Below are positions 24,065 to 32,024 of a stretch of DNA of 52,408 bases, piece by piece. The first letter of the stretch is position 1; the number at the start of each line of letters is the position of its first letter. Made by a program: the position numbers and the translations under genes. The notes under the pieces were generated by a model, which saw nothing but the letters and a program-made list of their open reading frames with translations, did not search any database and had not been told where the DNA came from. Origin of the DNA: Hymenobacter persicinus (GTDB lineage: Bacteria > Bacteroidota > Bacteroidia > Cytophagales > Hymenobacteraceae); the NCBI RefSeq assembly GCF_004167665.1, contig NZ_SEWE01000035.1, positions 1-52,408 on the forward strand, in the 5' to 3' direction.

Positions 24065-24772
24065 ATGAAAAAACTCACCCTACTCCTAGCGCTGGCGCTG
24101 GCTAGCGTCTCTGCTTTTGCTCAGGAAATTGATAAAATCGGTGCCCGCTCTTCCTCCGACTATGCCGGCGGCTCCGGCGGCACGAGTTCCCGCAACACCG
24201 GCTTCGGTGTGAAGGGCGGCTTCAACTTGGCCGACGTGTACGGCGACAACAAGAAGAACTACACCGATGGCTCGAACTACAAGTCGTTCCACGCCGGGGT
24301 GTATGGCCAGTACGGCTTCAACTCGCACCTCTCCATCCAGCCCGAGCTGCTTTACAGCCGGCAGGGCTTCAAGGGTGGCTCCACCTACAACAACGGCACT
24401 TCCACGACCACCGTCAATGAGCGCCGCCTCGACTACGTGCAGCTGCCCGTACTGCTGGTCTACAACATCGTTGACAACGTGAGCATTCACGCTGGTCCGC
24501 AGGTGTCGTTGCTCACCAAGGTGGTGGAAGACGGCAAGGAGCGTAAGATTGCCAACGAGGGCAACGTGTACGGCTACAGCTACAACAGCCTCGACTACGG
24601 CCTCGCCGTGGGTGCCGAAGCCCGGGTAGGTCCGGCCCGCGTGGGGGCTCGCTACACGGCCGGCTTCGCCGACGTTATCAACAACCAAGTGGCCGTAACG
24701 GGCAACAAGGCCATCGACGACATCAAGAACAGCGTGTTCCAGGTCTACCTCGGTCTGGGCTTTGCCCGTTAG
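24065..24772 (+). CDS. PorT-type outer-membrane beta-barrel protein
   Basis: 235 residues from ATG 24065 (MKKLTLLLALALASVSAFAQ, a clear signal peptide). The mature part has alternating amphipathic strands: FGVKGGFNLADVYG, FHAGVYGQYGFNSHLSIQPELLYSRQGF (given here in two runs: FHAGVYGQYGF and LSIQPELLYSRQGF), LDYVQLPVLLVY, and a C-terminal FQVYLGLGFAR ending in aromatic/hydrophobic residues, as expected for an outer-membrane barrel with about eight strands. This layout is common in Bacteroidota (outer membrane beta-barrel family 2). Specific cargo or ligand unknown. Its own terminator follows. Confidence 0.85.
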   Translation: MKKLTLLLALALASVSAFAQEIDKIGARSSSDYAGGSGGTSSRNTGFGVKGGFNLADVYGDNKKNYTDGSNYKSFHAGVYGQYGFNSHLSIQPELLYSRQGFKGGSTYNNGTSTTTVNERRLDYVQLPVLLVYNIVDNVSIHAGPQVSLLTKVVEDGKERKIANEGNVYGYSYNSLDYGLAVGAEARVGPARVGARYTAGFADVINNQVAVTGNKAIDDIKNSVFQVYLGLGFAR

Positions 24773-24797
24773 TCTGTCTTACTGACCCTATGCAACT

Positions 24798-24829
24798 AAA
24801 AAAAGGAAGCCCGCCGGCTTCCTTTTTTT
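24798..24829 (+). terminator. Terminator of the beta-barrel gene
   Basis: A 14-bp stem (AAAAAAAGGAAGCC with its complement) and loop CGCC, 25 bp after the stop. Confidence 0.9.
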
Positions 24830-24859
24830 GTGCCCCGGTTTTTTGCCAATCTTCGCGTT

Positions 24860-25381
24860 ATGCCTTCCGCCCTGCTGCCTGCCGCTGCATCTGCCCTACT
24901 GCCCGCCCTCAACCCCGCCCGGGAGCTGCTGGCCGAACGGGGCATGGCCGTGCTCGGCACTTGGGCGCTGCTCAACCTCGTGGTGAGCGGCTACTGGCTG
25001 CCCCGCACCGACAACCGCACCTCCGCCCACTACTTCCACCAGATGAACGTGGGCTGGAACTTCGTGAATGCCGTGTTGGCCGTGGTGGGCATGCTACGGG
25101 CCCAGCCCAACCGGGTGGCGAGCCTGACGCTGGCCGCCAGCCTGAGCGCCCAGTTTGACTTCGAAAAAATTCTGGTGCTCAACGCCGGCCTCGACGTGGC
25201 CTACCTCGGCGTGGGCAGCTGGCTGCGGGCCCGGGCCGCCAGCGCCGACCAACGGCCGGAGCGCCTGCTCGGCTTTGGCCAGTCCTTATGGCTGCAGGGC
25301 GGCTTTCTGCTGCTCTTCGACGCGAGCTTTTACTTTGTCTACCACCGTTACGCCGCCCAGCTGCTGGCCCTGCTGCCCTAA
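24860..25381 (+). CDS. Integral membrane protein, about four transmembrane helices
   Basis: 173 residues from ATG 24860. Hydrophobic segments lie near residues 28-46 (MAVLGTWALLNLVVSGYWL), 65-80, 104-122 and 143-160. Conserved-looking polar spots are TSAHYFHQMNVGWNFVN and FDFEKILVLNAGLD. It may belong to an uncharacterised Bacteroidota membrane family (possibly DUF6992), but I cannot assign a function. It is convergent with the DJ-1 gene, and they share a bidirectional terminator. Confidence 0.7.
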   Translation: MPSALLPAAASALLPALNPARELLAERGMAVLGTWALLNLVVSGYWLPRTDNRTSAHYFHQMNVGWNFVNAVLAVVGMLRAQPNRVASLTLAASLSAQFDFEKILVLNAGLDVAYLGVGSWLRARAASADQRPERLLGFGQSLWLQGGFLLLFDASFYFVYHRYAAQLLALLP

Positions 25382-25390
25382 AATATTTCC

Positions 25391-25441
25391 CACAAAAAAG
25401 CTCCCCACCGGCAACGCAGGCCAGCGGGGAGCTTTTTTGTG
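25391..25441. terminator. Bidirectional terminator between convergent genes
   Basis: A 16-bp perfect stem (CACAAAAAAGCTCCCC with its complement), A-rich on one side and T-rich on the other, serves both the membrane-protein gene and the DJ-1 gene. Confidence 0.9.
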
Positions 25442-25453
25442 GATTGTTGGGCG

Positions 25454-26020
25454 TTATGCCGAAACCGTCGTTTTAAGCAGGGCTTCCTTGATCTTGTCGT
25501 TGAAGTTGGGAATGTCCTGGGGGTTGCGGCTGGTGATGATGTTGCCATCCACGACGACGGTTTGGTCGGTCCAGTGGGCGCCGGCGTTTTTGAGGTCGGT
25601 TTGCAGGCTGGGCCAGCTGGTAATGTTCTTGCCGCGCACCACGTCGGCCTCAATCAGGGTCCAGGGGCCGTGGCAGATGGCGGCCACGGGCTTGCCGGAG
25701 CGCGCAAAATCGCCGATAAAGTTGACGGCGGCCTTTTCGGTGCGTAGTACGTCGGGGTTCATCTGCCCGCCGGGCAGCACCAGCGCGTCGTAATCGGCTA
25801 CTTTCACCTGGTCAATGGTTTTGTCAACGCTGACCTTATCGCCCCAGTCTTTCTCGTCCCAGCCCTTGATGGAGCCGCTTTTCAGGGAAATAACGTGGGT
25901 TTCGGCGCCTTCGTCTTCCAGAAATTTCTTGGGTTTTTCGAGTTCCGACTGCTCAAAGCCGTCGGTGGCCAGGATAGCTACTTTTTTGCCTTTCAGGCTG
26001 TCTTTGCTGAAGATGCTCAT
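25454..26020 (-). CDS. DJ-1/PfpI family protein (YhbO/PfpI type)
   Basis: 188 residues from ATG 26020 (MSIFSKDSLKGKKVAILATD). Glu23 (DGFEQSELEKP) and nucleophile Cys116 followed by His117 (AAICHGPWTLIEADVV) form the active site of the PfpI/YhbO subgroup. Members have been described as glyoxalases, deglycases or proteases active against reactive carbonyl stress; which holds here is unknown. Its start codon lies only 35 bp after the hairpin that follows the thioesterase gene, so expression may depend on read-through. Confidence 0.9.
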   Translation of the reverse strand: MSIFSKDSLKGKKVAILATDGFEQSELEKPKKFLEDEGAETHVISLKSGSIKGWDEKDWGDKVSVDKTIDQVKVADYDALVLPGGQMNPDVLRTEKAAVNFIGDFARSGKPVAAICHGPWTLIEADVVRGKNITSWPSLQTDLKNAGAHWTDQTVVVDGNIITSRNPQDIPNFNDKIKEALLKTTVSA

Positions 26021-26054
26021 GGGTTTTGGGGTTGGCGAGTAAATAGATCGGGAA

Positions 26055-26095
26055 AGTAAAAAGCCAGCTTCCCGGCAGGAAACTGGCTTTTTACT
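26055..26095 (-). terminator. Terminator between thioesterase and DJ-1 genes
   Basis: A perfect 13-bp stem AGTAAAAAGCCAG with its complement and a 15-base loop. It ends 35 bp before the DJ-1 start codon, leaving little room for a separate promoter downstream, so partial termination (polarity) or attenuation is possible. Confidence 0.8.
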
Positions 26096-26124
26096 AACGC
26101 AGAAACGCAACTACGGTTGGTACA

Positions 26125-26643
26125 TTATTCCTCCTTTCGGTCGCGCTTGAGCTGTTTGCGCAGCTGCTTCACCCGCTCGTCGAAGCCGTCGGGGTCGTAG
26201 TTCACGTCGTGCACATCGAGCTGGTCGAGCAGGTCCATCAGCGCATCGGAGTGGTCGGTGCGGGTGGCGCTGGCCACGCGCACAAAGGCCATTTCCGACC
26301 AGAGCACGGCCTTCAGCCGGCTGCCGTCCTCGCTCAGCATCTGCATTTCGACCACCAGGTTGGAGTTGTCGAAATGAATAAGCTGGGTTTTGATGCGCAC
26401 GATTTCGCCGTGGTTGGCGGGGCGCAGGTAAGCCAAATGGTGCTTGGTAATCACCCAGCCGGCCCCTTCCACCCTCGCCATTTCGCCCAGGTTGAGGGCG
26501 TAGTGCAGGGTGGTGTGTTCCTCACGGGCATTTAGAAAATAGTCGAGGTAGCGGGCGTTGTTGAGGTGGCCCAGCATGTCGCAGTCCTGAAAATGGATGC
26601 GGTGGGTGGTTTCGGGCGTGCGCAGTAGGGTTGGGGCGGCCAT
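26125..26643 (-). CDS. Acyl-CoA thioesterase, hotdog (4HBT) family
   Basis: 172 residues. The N-terminal motif HFQDCDMLGHLNNARYLDYF is the classic 4-hydroxybenzoyl-CoA thioesterase signature, with Asp20 as the probable catalytic residue. Hotdog-fold strands follow (IVRIKTQLIHFDNSNLVVEM). A charged C-terminal tail (FDERVKQLRKQLKRDRKEE) is unusual and may be a short coiled coil. The acyl substrate is not predictable. Confidence 0.88.
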   Translation of the reverse strand: MAAPTLLRTPETTHRIHFQDCDMLGHLNNARYLDYFLNAREEHTTLHYALNLGEMARVEGAGWVITKHHLAYLRPANHGEIVRIKTQLIHFDNSNLVVEMQMLSEDGSRLKAVLWSEMAFVRVASATRTDHSDALMDLLDQLDVHDVNYDPDGFDERVKQLRKQLKRDRKEE

Positions 26644-26748
26644 GGGCGAAAGAGCAAAGTAGATCTGGGCCGCAAAGTACGGGAATCGGCGCGGCTGACC
26701 CGCCCGGGCAGCACTCCATCAGGCAGCGCAGGGGCCCGCCGGTGGTCG

Positions 26749-27255
26749 TTAGTTGGCCCCGCCGCAGCTACGACGCACTTTTTCGAGGCGGCGCACTACG
26801 TCTTTCACCGTGGCCTCGTTGGTGGTATACAGCGGCAGGTCGAAACTGGTATTGCTGCCCTTTTTGCTCTTTTTGATGGTAATCTGGTAATGCTTTCGGC
26901 CGTCGTCGTCGGTGTCGGGCGCGTAGGTCAGGGAGGTTACGTCGGCCCACTCGAAGGCCATTTTCATCTCAAATACCCCGTTGTCCATCTTCACGGCCCA
27001 GCCCGAGGTGCCGTTGCCGAAGCTCACGGCCAAAGGCTTGCTCATCTGCACGTCGGCGTCCCGGTCGCGGATAACCTGCTCGGCATGGCAGCCGCGCAGG
27101 GTGAGGTACACGTCCTGCTTGGGCTTGCTGGGGTTGCGCATCAGCTGGGCGAGCTGCTTGGCCAGGGCCTGGTTTTCGGCCGCGCTGACCTGGGCACGGG
27201 CGTTGCCGGCCCCGAACAGCCCGGCAGCCAAAACGAGTAAAAAGCGGATTTTCAT
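26749..27255 (-). CDS. Secreted hypothetical protein
   Basis: 168 residues with a signal peptide (MKIRFLLVLAAGLFGAGNARA, cut here before Q). The mature protein has two Cys residues and a predicted beta-rich core (GWAVKMDNGVFEMKMAFEWA, DGRKHYQITIKKSKKG). No domain was recognised. Acidic, soluble and probably periplasmic. A TAAATCTG sequence, one base off the promoter consensus, lies about 35 bp upstream on the minus strand. Confidence 0.7.
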   Translation of the reverse strand: MKIRFLLVLAAGLFGAGNARAQVSAAENQALAKQLAQLMRNPSKPKQDVYLTLRGCHAEQVIRDRDADVQMSKPLAVSFGNGTSGWAVKMDNGVFEMKMAFEWADVTSLTYAPDTDDDGRKHYQITIKKSKKGSNTSFDLPLYTTNEATVKDVVRRLEKVRRSCGGAN

Positions 27256-27587
27256 GGCGTAAAGGGGGCTTAGCGAAGCTTAATTCACAGATTTACCAGC
27301 ATACTTCCGGCCGAAGACCACCTTCTCATCCGGGGCCCGGCTTGGGCACACCCGACCAGATGCGGTGGGCGCCGCCGGGGTTGCCTGGGCATAGCCCGCG
27401 CGCCTCTTGAGACGGCCCAGCGCCCACCAAACCGCCAAACCCCGTACTTTTTTGTTGTCAGACTACTCCAGACAATTCAAGCTCAACAGTTTGCGCCGCC
27501 GCCCCGGGTTCATTGCCGTGGCCCAGACGGCTGGGTTTTCTACCAACCGCTCCGGCCTGCGGGCCCGGGCAGCTAAGCTTTCAAGCC
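27256..27587. other. Divergent intergenic region with a long-range inverted repeat
   Basis: A 9-bp perfect inverted repeat GGTGGGCGC (27364-27372) and GCGCCCACC (27420-27428) encloses a 47-base segment that itself has a GGGC-ATA-GCCC hairpin. It lies between the promoters of the two divergent genes. No known RNA motif was recognised. Confidence 0.3.
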
Positions 27588-29267
27588 GTGTCGTATCCGC
27601 CCGCCTTTTCCCGCCGCAGAAGTCCGCTTGGCCGGGTGGTGGCGGTCCTCGTCGTGTGCGTTTTCAGCTTCTTCGTCAATGCCGGCGCCCCCGAAGTCAG
27701 CCTGATGGAAGCGCGCAACTTCGTGGCCGCCCGCGAAATCGTGGCTGGCGGCTCCTGGCTGCTGCCCACCATGAACGGGGAACTGCGCCTAGCCAAGCCT
27801 CCGCTGCCGACCTGGGCCGTGGCCGCCCTGCAGCACCTGACCGGCCCCACCGAAAACCTGGCCCTGCTGCGCCTGCCCGCCGCACTGATGGCCACGCTGC
27901 TGGTTTTTTGCTGCTGGGGGCTGGCCCGGCAGCTTACCGCTAACCTGCCCGGGGAAGCAGCAGCCCCGGGCCGCACGGCCTGGCTGAGCGCCCTGGTGGT
28001 GGCCAGCAGCCTGCTGGTGGTCACCACCGGGCGCGAAGGGCAGTGGGACATCTTTGCCAACGGCTTTCTGGTTGGGGCCCTGGGGCTGCTGGTGCGGGGC
28101 TGGCGCGGAACCGGGCCGGGCTACGCCAGCTTTGCCGGGGCGGGGCTGCTGCTGGGCTTGTCGATACTGAGTAAGGGGCCCGTGGCGCTGTACGGCGTGC
28201 TGCTGCCGTTTGTGGGCAGCTACTTGGTGAGCCCGCCGCTTGGGGCCGGCATCCGGACGCACGGCCGGGGAGCCTTGCTGGCGGCGGCCGTGGCGCTGGC
28301 CGTGGGCGTGAGCTGGCCCCTCTACGTGTACTGGCACGTGCAGCCGATGGCCCTGGCCGTAGCCCAGACGGAGGTGACGGCGTGGCGGGAGCGGCACGTG
28401 CAACCGCCGTGGTACTACTGGAATTTCTTTGCTTTCAGCGGAGTGTGGGCGGCGGCGGCTTTGGCCGCGCTGGTCGTGCCTTACGCCCGGCCTCGTCTGC
28501 AAGCCTTCGTGCCCTACCGCTTTGTGCTGGGCTGGCTGGTGGTGGCGCTGCTGCTGTTGAGCTTCGTGCCCGAAAAAAAGGAACGCTATATGCTGCCGCT
28601 GCTGCCCCCGCTGGCTCTGCTGATTGCCGGCATGCTGCGCTCCTGGGAAACTAGTTTTGCCCGGCCACACCCTGCGCGCGCCGACCGGGCCTGGCTGCGC
28701 TTCTGGGCCGGGGTACTGACGCTGGTGTGCGCAGCGGTACCGGTAACTCTGGCAGTGGTCAGGTTGCCGGACCTGACGCCGGGTACGGTGCGCTTTGGGC
28801 TGGCACTATTACTAGGGGCGTTGCTGGCGGCAGTTGCCCTATGGGCCGGGTGGCAGCTGCGACCCCGCCCGCTGATGGCCACTTCCCTGGCCCTGATGTC
28901 GATGCTGCTGGGGCTGCTGCTGCCGGCCTACCCGCGCTGGGAAGCCCGCCGGGCCGAGGCCGGGCTGCATACGCTGCGGGCCGCCCGGCTCCGGCCCGCG
29001 CTCCGGCAGCTGCCGTGGTACAGCCTAGAGGAAATGCCCGTGAAGCAGGTGTGGGCCGCCGGCCGGTCCGTGCCCCTGTGGAAACCAGCCACCGATTCGC
29101 TACCGCTGCAGCAGCTGCCGGTGGCCGTTTTTTCCTCCGCACGCACGCTAGCCCAACTGCCCGCGCGTTGGCGGCAGCACCTCCTAGTTGAAGCAGTGGA
29201 CAGCTTTTACCTGGGCCGACAGCGCAAGGATGGGCGCTGGTTCATTTCCGTACTTCGCCCCCGCTGA
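27588..29267 (+). CDS. ArnT-like glycosyltransferase, family 39
   Basis: About 559 residues from GTG 27588; TTG 27513 is an alternative start in the same frame. About 11-12 transmembrane segments follow an N-terminal loop with the ArnT/PMT signature MEARNFVAAREIVAGGSWLL and PTMNGELRLAKPPLPTW. Family members move sugars from polyprenyl-phosphate carriers onto lipids or proteins on the outer face of the inner membrane. The conserved D-E-x-R pair is M-E-A-R here, so the usual catalytic Asp is absent at that position. Later motifs PEKKERYMLPLLPPLALL and the C-terminal periplasmic domain fit the family. Acceptor and donor unknown. Confidence 0.85.
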   Translation: MSYPPAFSRRRSPLGRVVAVLVVCVFSFFVNAGAPEVSLMEARNFVAAREIVAGGSWLLPTMNGELRLAKPPLPTWAVAALQHLTGPTENLALLRLPAALMATLLVFCCWGLARQLTANLPGEAAAPGRTAWLSALVVASSLLVVTTGREGQWDIFANGFLVGALGLLVRGWRGTGPGYASFAGAGLLLGLSILSKGPVALYGVLLPFVGSYLVSPPLGAGIRTHGRGALLAAAVALAVGVSWPLYVYWHVQPMALAVAQTEVTAWRERHVQPPWYYWNFFAFSGVWAAAALAALVVPYARPRLQAFVPYRFVLGWLVVALLLLSFVPEKKERYMLPLLPPLALLIAGMLRSWETSFARPHPARADRAWLRFWAGVLTLVCAAVPVTLAVVRLPDLTPGTVRFGLALLLGALLAAVALWAGWQLRPRPLMATSLALMSMLLGLLLPAYPRWEARRAEAGLHTLRAARLRPALRQLPWYSLEEMPVKQVWAAGRSVPLWKPATDSLPLQQLPVAVFSSARTLAQLPARWRQHLLVEAVDSFYLGRQRKDGRWFISVLRPR

Positions 29268-29294
29268 GCTGCCGGGTGCAGCATGGCTGTGGCT

Positions 29295-29717
29295 TTACTT
29301 AACGGCGGCGCGCTTGGCCTGCATCTGGGCCTGCATGGCCCGCTTCTTGGTCTGGTACTGCTTGTACTGCTCGGCGCTGAGTACGGTGCGCAGGTCGCTT
29401 TCCGCCGACGTATTGATGCGGCGCAGCTCGGTGTTCAGCGCCACCTTGTCGGTGCCGAAGCGTTGGCGGGCGTCGTTGACCTGCTCCACGGTGCTGCGCA
29501 GAATGCTGCGGACCTTGGTTTGCTGGTCGGCGCTCAGGCCCAGCTCGTCGGTCATCACGTCGGCCAGGTCGCGGGCGGCGGCCTTGGGTACGGCGGCCGG
29601 CGCCGGGGCCACAGCTACCGATTTAGCCTCGGGAATATTCGCCTTGTTGCGCCGGGCACAGCTGAAAGTAAGCGTGCTGAACAAAGCCAGAAAAAGCAGC
29701 GGACGAGCAGAAAGCAT
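29295..29717 (-). CDS. Small lipoprotein, Spy/CpxP-like helical
   Basis: 140 residues from ATG 29717 (MLSARPLLFLALFSTLTFSC); the Cys after LTFS is a lipobox. A low-complexity Ala/Pro/Val linker precedes a helical C-terminal half with DELGLSADQQTKVRSILRS and LRTVLSAEQYKQYQTKK. These recall the L-T-x-x-Q repeats of Spy/CpxP periplasmic chaperones, but similarity is weak. It lies about 100 bp after the alcohol oxidase gene on the same strand. Confidence 0.7.
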   Translation of the reverse strand: MLSARPLLFLALFSTLTFSCARRNKANIPEAKSVAVAPAPAAVPKAAARDLADVMTDELGLSADQQTKVRSILRSTVEQVNDARQRFGTDKVALNTELRRINTSAESDLRTVLSAEQYKQYQTKKRAMQAQMQAKRAAVK

Positions 29718-29816
29718 GGGACGAAGGGGTGAGAGTGCGCCCTGCTTACGCGAAAAGCCCCGGCCGTGGCTATCTGCTTCATCGGAACCAGGCCAACCCA
29801 CCACTTTTTCGGACTG

Positions 29817-31856
29817 TTAGGTTAGCTGCGCGGCCCGCACCGCCGGCCGGGTGGCCGGGCTGCTAGCCTTCAGCTGCTGGGCTGTGTAGTGAGCGAGGGC
29901 CATAATGGTAAGCATGGGATTAACGCCGCTGCAAGCCGGAAAAGCCGAGGCGTCGGCCACGAACAGGTTTTTCACCTCGTAGGTCTCGCCGTTGGGCCCC
30001 ACCGGGTGGGTGGCAGCTCCCCCGCCCATGCGGCAGGTGCTCATCTGGTGGGCGCTGTAGAGGCCAAACTGGTTGGCTTTCCAGCTCAGGTGGGGCAAGC
30101 GGTCCAGCACTTCCGGGTTCTGAATACGGCCATCTTGGGCGTGCAGGGTGGGCAGCGTGCCGTGGGGCAAATACACGGTGGTGGCCCCGGCGGCGGCGTG
30201 AATTTCAGCGGCGGCCCGCACGCCCTGCAGCATGCTGGCCCGGTCGAAGTCGCTGAGGGCGTAGTCGATGAGTGGGGCACCGTGTTTATCGATGCGCACG
30301 CGGCCCCCGTCCCGGTCCCGGGTCAGCACGATAAAGCTGCCCAGCCGGGCCGCGTCGAGCATCATCTGCTTGTGCTGCTCGCCGTTGAGCCAGGGCAGCA
30401 CCATGGCCATCAGGCCGGTGTGGGCGGGTGGCGTCTCGATTTTGGCCCCGAAGTTGGTGCCGTTAAGCTTCGTAAAGCTGTCGTTGACCACTGACATGCT
30501 CGGGCCGTGCCAGGGGTCCATGCGGTGCGGGTACAGTGCCGACACGACCACGGTGGGGTGCAGATGCAGGTGCTGGCCCAGGTGGGGGTGGCGCAGCCCA
30601 CTGCGCAGCAGCAGGGCCGGCGACTGAATGGCGCCGCCGGCCACTACCACGCGCCGGGCCCGCACGGTTACGCGCACCGGCCGGCCGTCGGCGGTGGTAT
30701 GCACGGCCTCGGCGCCGGTGGCGTACCCGGCTTCAATGGTTACGCGCTCCACCCGGGTATCGGCCAGTATGCGGGCCCCGTGCTCGAAGGCCCGCAGCAG
30801 GTAGGTATTCAGCGTGCCCTGCTTGATGCCGTACCGGTCGCCGAGCGTGGAGTAGCCCAGGCCCTGAAAGTGCAAATCCGCGTCGGTCAGGCCTTTTTCG
30901 TTGCGCGGAATCAGCTTCACCTCCTGTCCCAGCTTCGTGGAGCCGTCCCAGAGAGCCTGGTTCTGGCCGTTGTGGCGGGTGTAGTCGGTGTTCACGCTCA
31001 GCGCCCGGGATACGGCGTCGAGGCTCCGCTTGAATTCCTGGGAAGTGAAATGGGGCACCTGATGCTCCCGGGCCCACTCCTCAAGCACGTAGTCGGGAGT
31101 GCGGAACGAGCCGGCCCAGTTCACGGTGGTGCCGCCGCCCAGGCAGCTGCCGGCCAGCAGGCCCACGCCGCCGTCCTGGGTGCTGAGCGTACCCTTGGCG
31201 TCGTAGAGCCGGCCCAGCATGTCTACTTCGCGCTGGGTGAAGTCGCAGCCGTGGCAGTAGGGCCCTTTTTCGAGCATCAGCACGTTTTGGCCCGCGGCAG
31301 CCAATTCCCCGGCCACCACCCCGCCGCCCGCTCCGCTGCCAATCACGAGCACGTCGCAGTCGTAGGTCACGTCGGCAATAGGCTGCAGGGTCTGGATGGG
31401 CCGGGGCGAGTCGACCACGTCGTCGGGCAGTGGCCCGGCGTAGCCCATAGCTGCCCAGGCCCCGTTGGGCACCGTGGCGCTGGAGCTGCCGTAATACAGA
31501 AACAGCAGCAGCTTGCGCAGGGCCCCAAAGCCTTTGCGCAGCTGGGGCAAATTACTCTGGGCCCAGCTGCGCAGCAGTTGCTGGCGCTGCTCCCCCGATA
31601 AGCGGTGAAACGGCTTCAGCGGACCCAGCCAAGTGAGGCCCAGCATGGGGCTGTCGAGCAACCCGAGCAGCTTCCAGAATTCCTGTTGGGCGCCCTGGGG
31701 CTGCTCGGCAATGGCTTCGAACACCAGCTCCACGTCGACGCCCTCCGAGCCCCGGCGGCGCCAGAAGTCGGCGTGGTCGGCCTTGCCCTCGAAACCGGGA
31801 ATAAACGTGTCGGCGAGGGCGCGCAGGGTGAGGCGGTGGGCGGCGGTGGGCAGCAT
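29817..31856 (-). CDS. GMC oxidoreductase, long-chain fatty alcohol oxidase type
   Basis: 679 residues from ATG 31856 (MLPTAAHRLTLRALADTF); upstream codons have no support. A ~160-residue N-terminal extension typical of FAO-type enzymes precedes the FAD fold (VIGSGAGGGVVAGELA, residues 171-186). The GMC signature is seen in CLGGGTTVNWAG and VVVAGGAIQSPALLLRSG, with C-terminal catalytic region HQMSTCRMGG and FVADASAFPACSGVNPMLT. Expected reaction: oxidation of long-chain alcohols to aldehydes with FAD. It follows an aldehyde dehydrogenase gene by 168 bp on the same strand; together they would convert fatty alcohols to acids. Confidence 0.88.
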   Translation of the reverse strand: MLPTAAHRLTLRALADTFIPGFEGKADHADFWRRRGSEGVDVELVFEAIAEQPQGAQQEFWKLLGLLDSPMLGLTWLGPLKPFHRLSGEQRQQLLRSWAQSNLPQLRKGFGALRKLLLFLYYGSSSATVPNGAWAAMGYAGPLPDDVVDSPRPIQTLQPIADVTYDCDVLVIGSGAGGGVVAGELAAAGQNVLMLEKGPYCHGCDFTQREVDMLGRLYDAKGTLSTQDGGVGLLAGSCLGGGTTVNWAGSFRTPDYVLEEWAREHQVPHFTSQEFKRSLDAVSRALSVNTDYTRHNGQNQALWDGSTKLGQEVKLIPRNEKGLTDADLHFQGLGYSTLGDRYGIKQGTLNTYLLRAFEHGARILADTRVERVTIEAGYATGAEAVHTTADGRPVRVTVRARRVVVAGGAIQSPALLLRSGLRHPHLGQHLHLHPTVVVSALYPHRMDPWHGPSMSVVNDSFTKLNGTNFGAKIETPPAHTGLMAMVLPWLNGEQHKQMMLDAARLGSFIVLTRDRDGGRVRIDKHGAPLIDYALSDFDRASMLQGVRAAAEIHAAAGATTVYLPHGTLPTLHAQDGRIQNPEVLDRLPHLSWKANQFGLYSAHQMSTCRMGGGAATHPVGPNGETYEVKNLFVADASAFPACSGVNPMLTIMALAHYTAQQLKASSPATRPAVRAAQLT

Positions 31857-31951
31857 GAGCAGCGGAGTGGAGCAGGAACAAGGCCCCGGCTCCGAATCAG
31901 AGAGCGTAGGCCTCCGAAAATATCGGCAATTTTTCTCAAATACTCGGCATG

Positions 31952-31977
31952 CAGCATTGTTGCTGAGAACAATTCTC
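31952..31977. promoter_or_regulatory. Two abutting short palindromes upstream of the alcohol oxidase gene
   Basis: CAGCA-TTGT-TGCTG (31952-31965) and GAGAA-CAA-TTCTC (31965-31977) share one base. They lie about 100 bp before the start codon, in an AT-richer gap, and could be operators. A TATTTTCG sequence, one base off TAnnTTTG, follows downstream on the minus strand. Confidence 0.3.
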
Positions 31978-32024
31978 CGCGGCACGGGCGGGGGTCGCAA
32001 GTATCAGAGGCAGAAACCGGCGGA

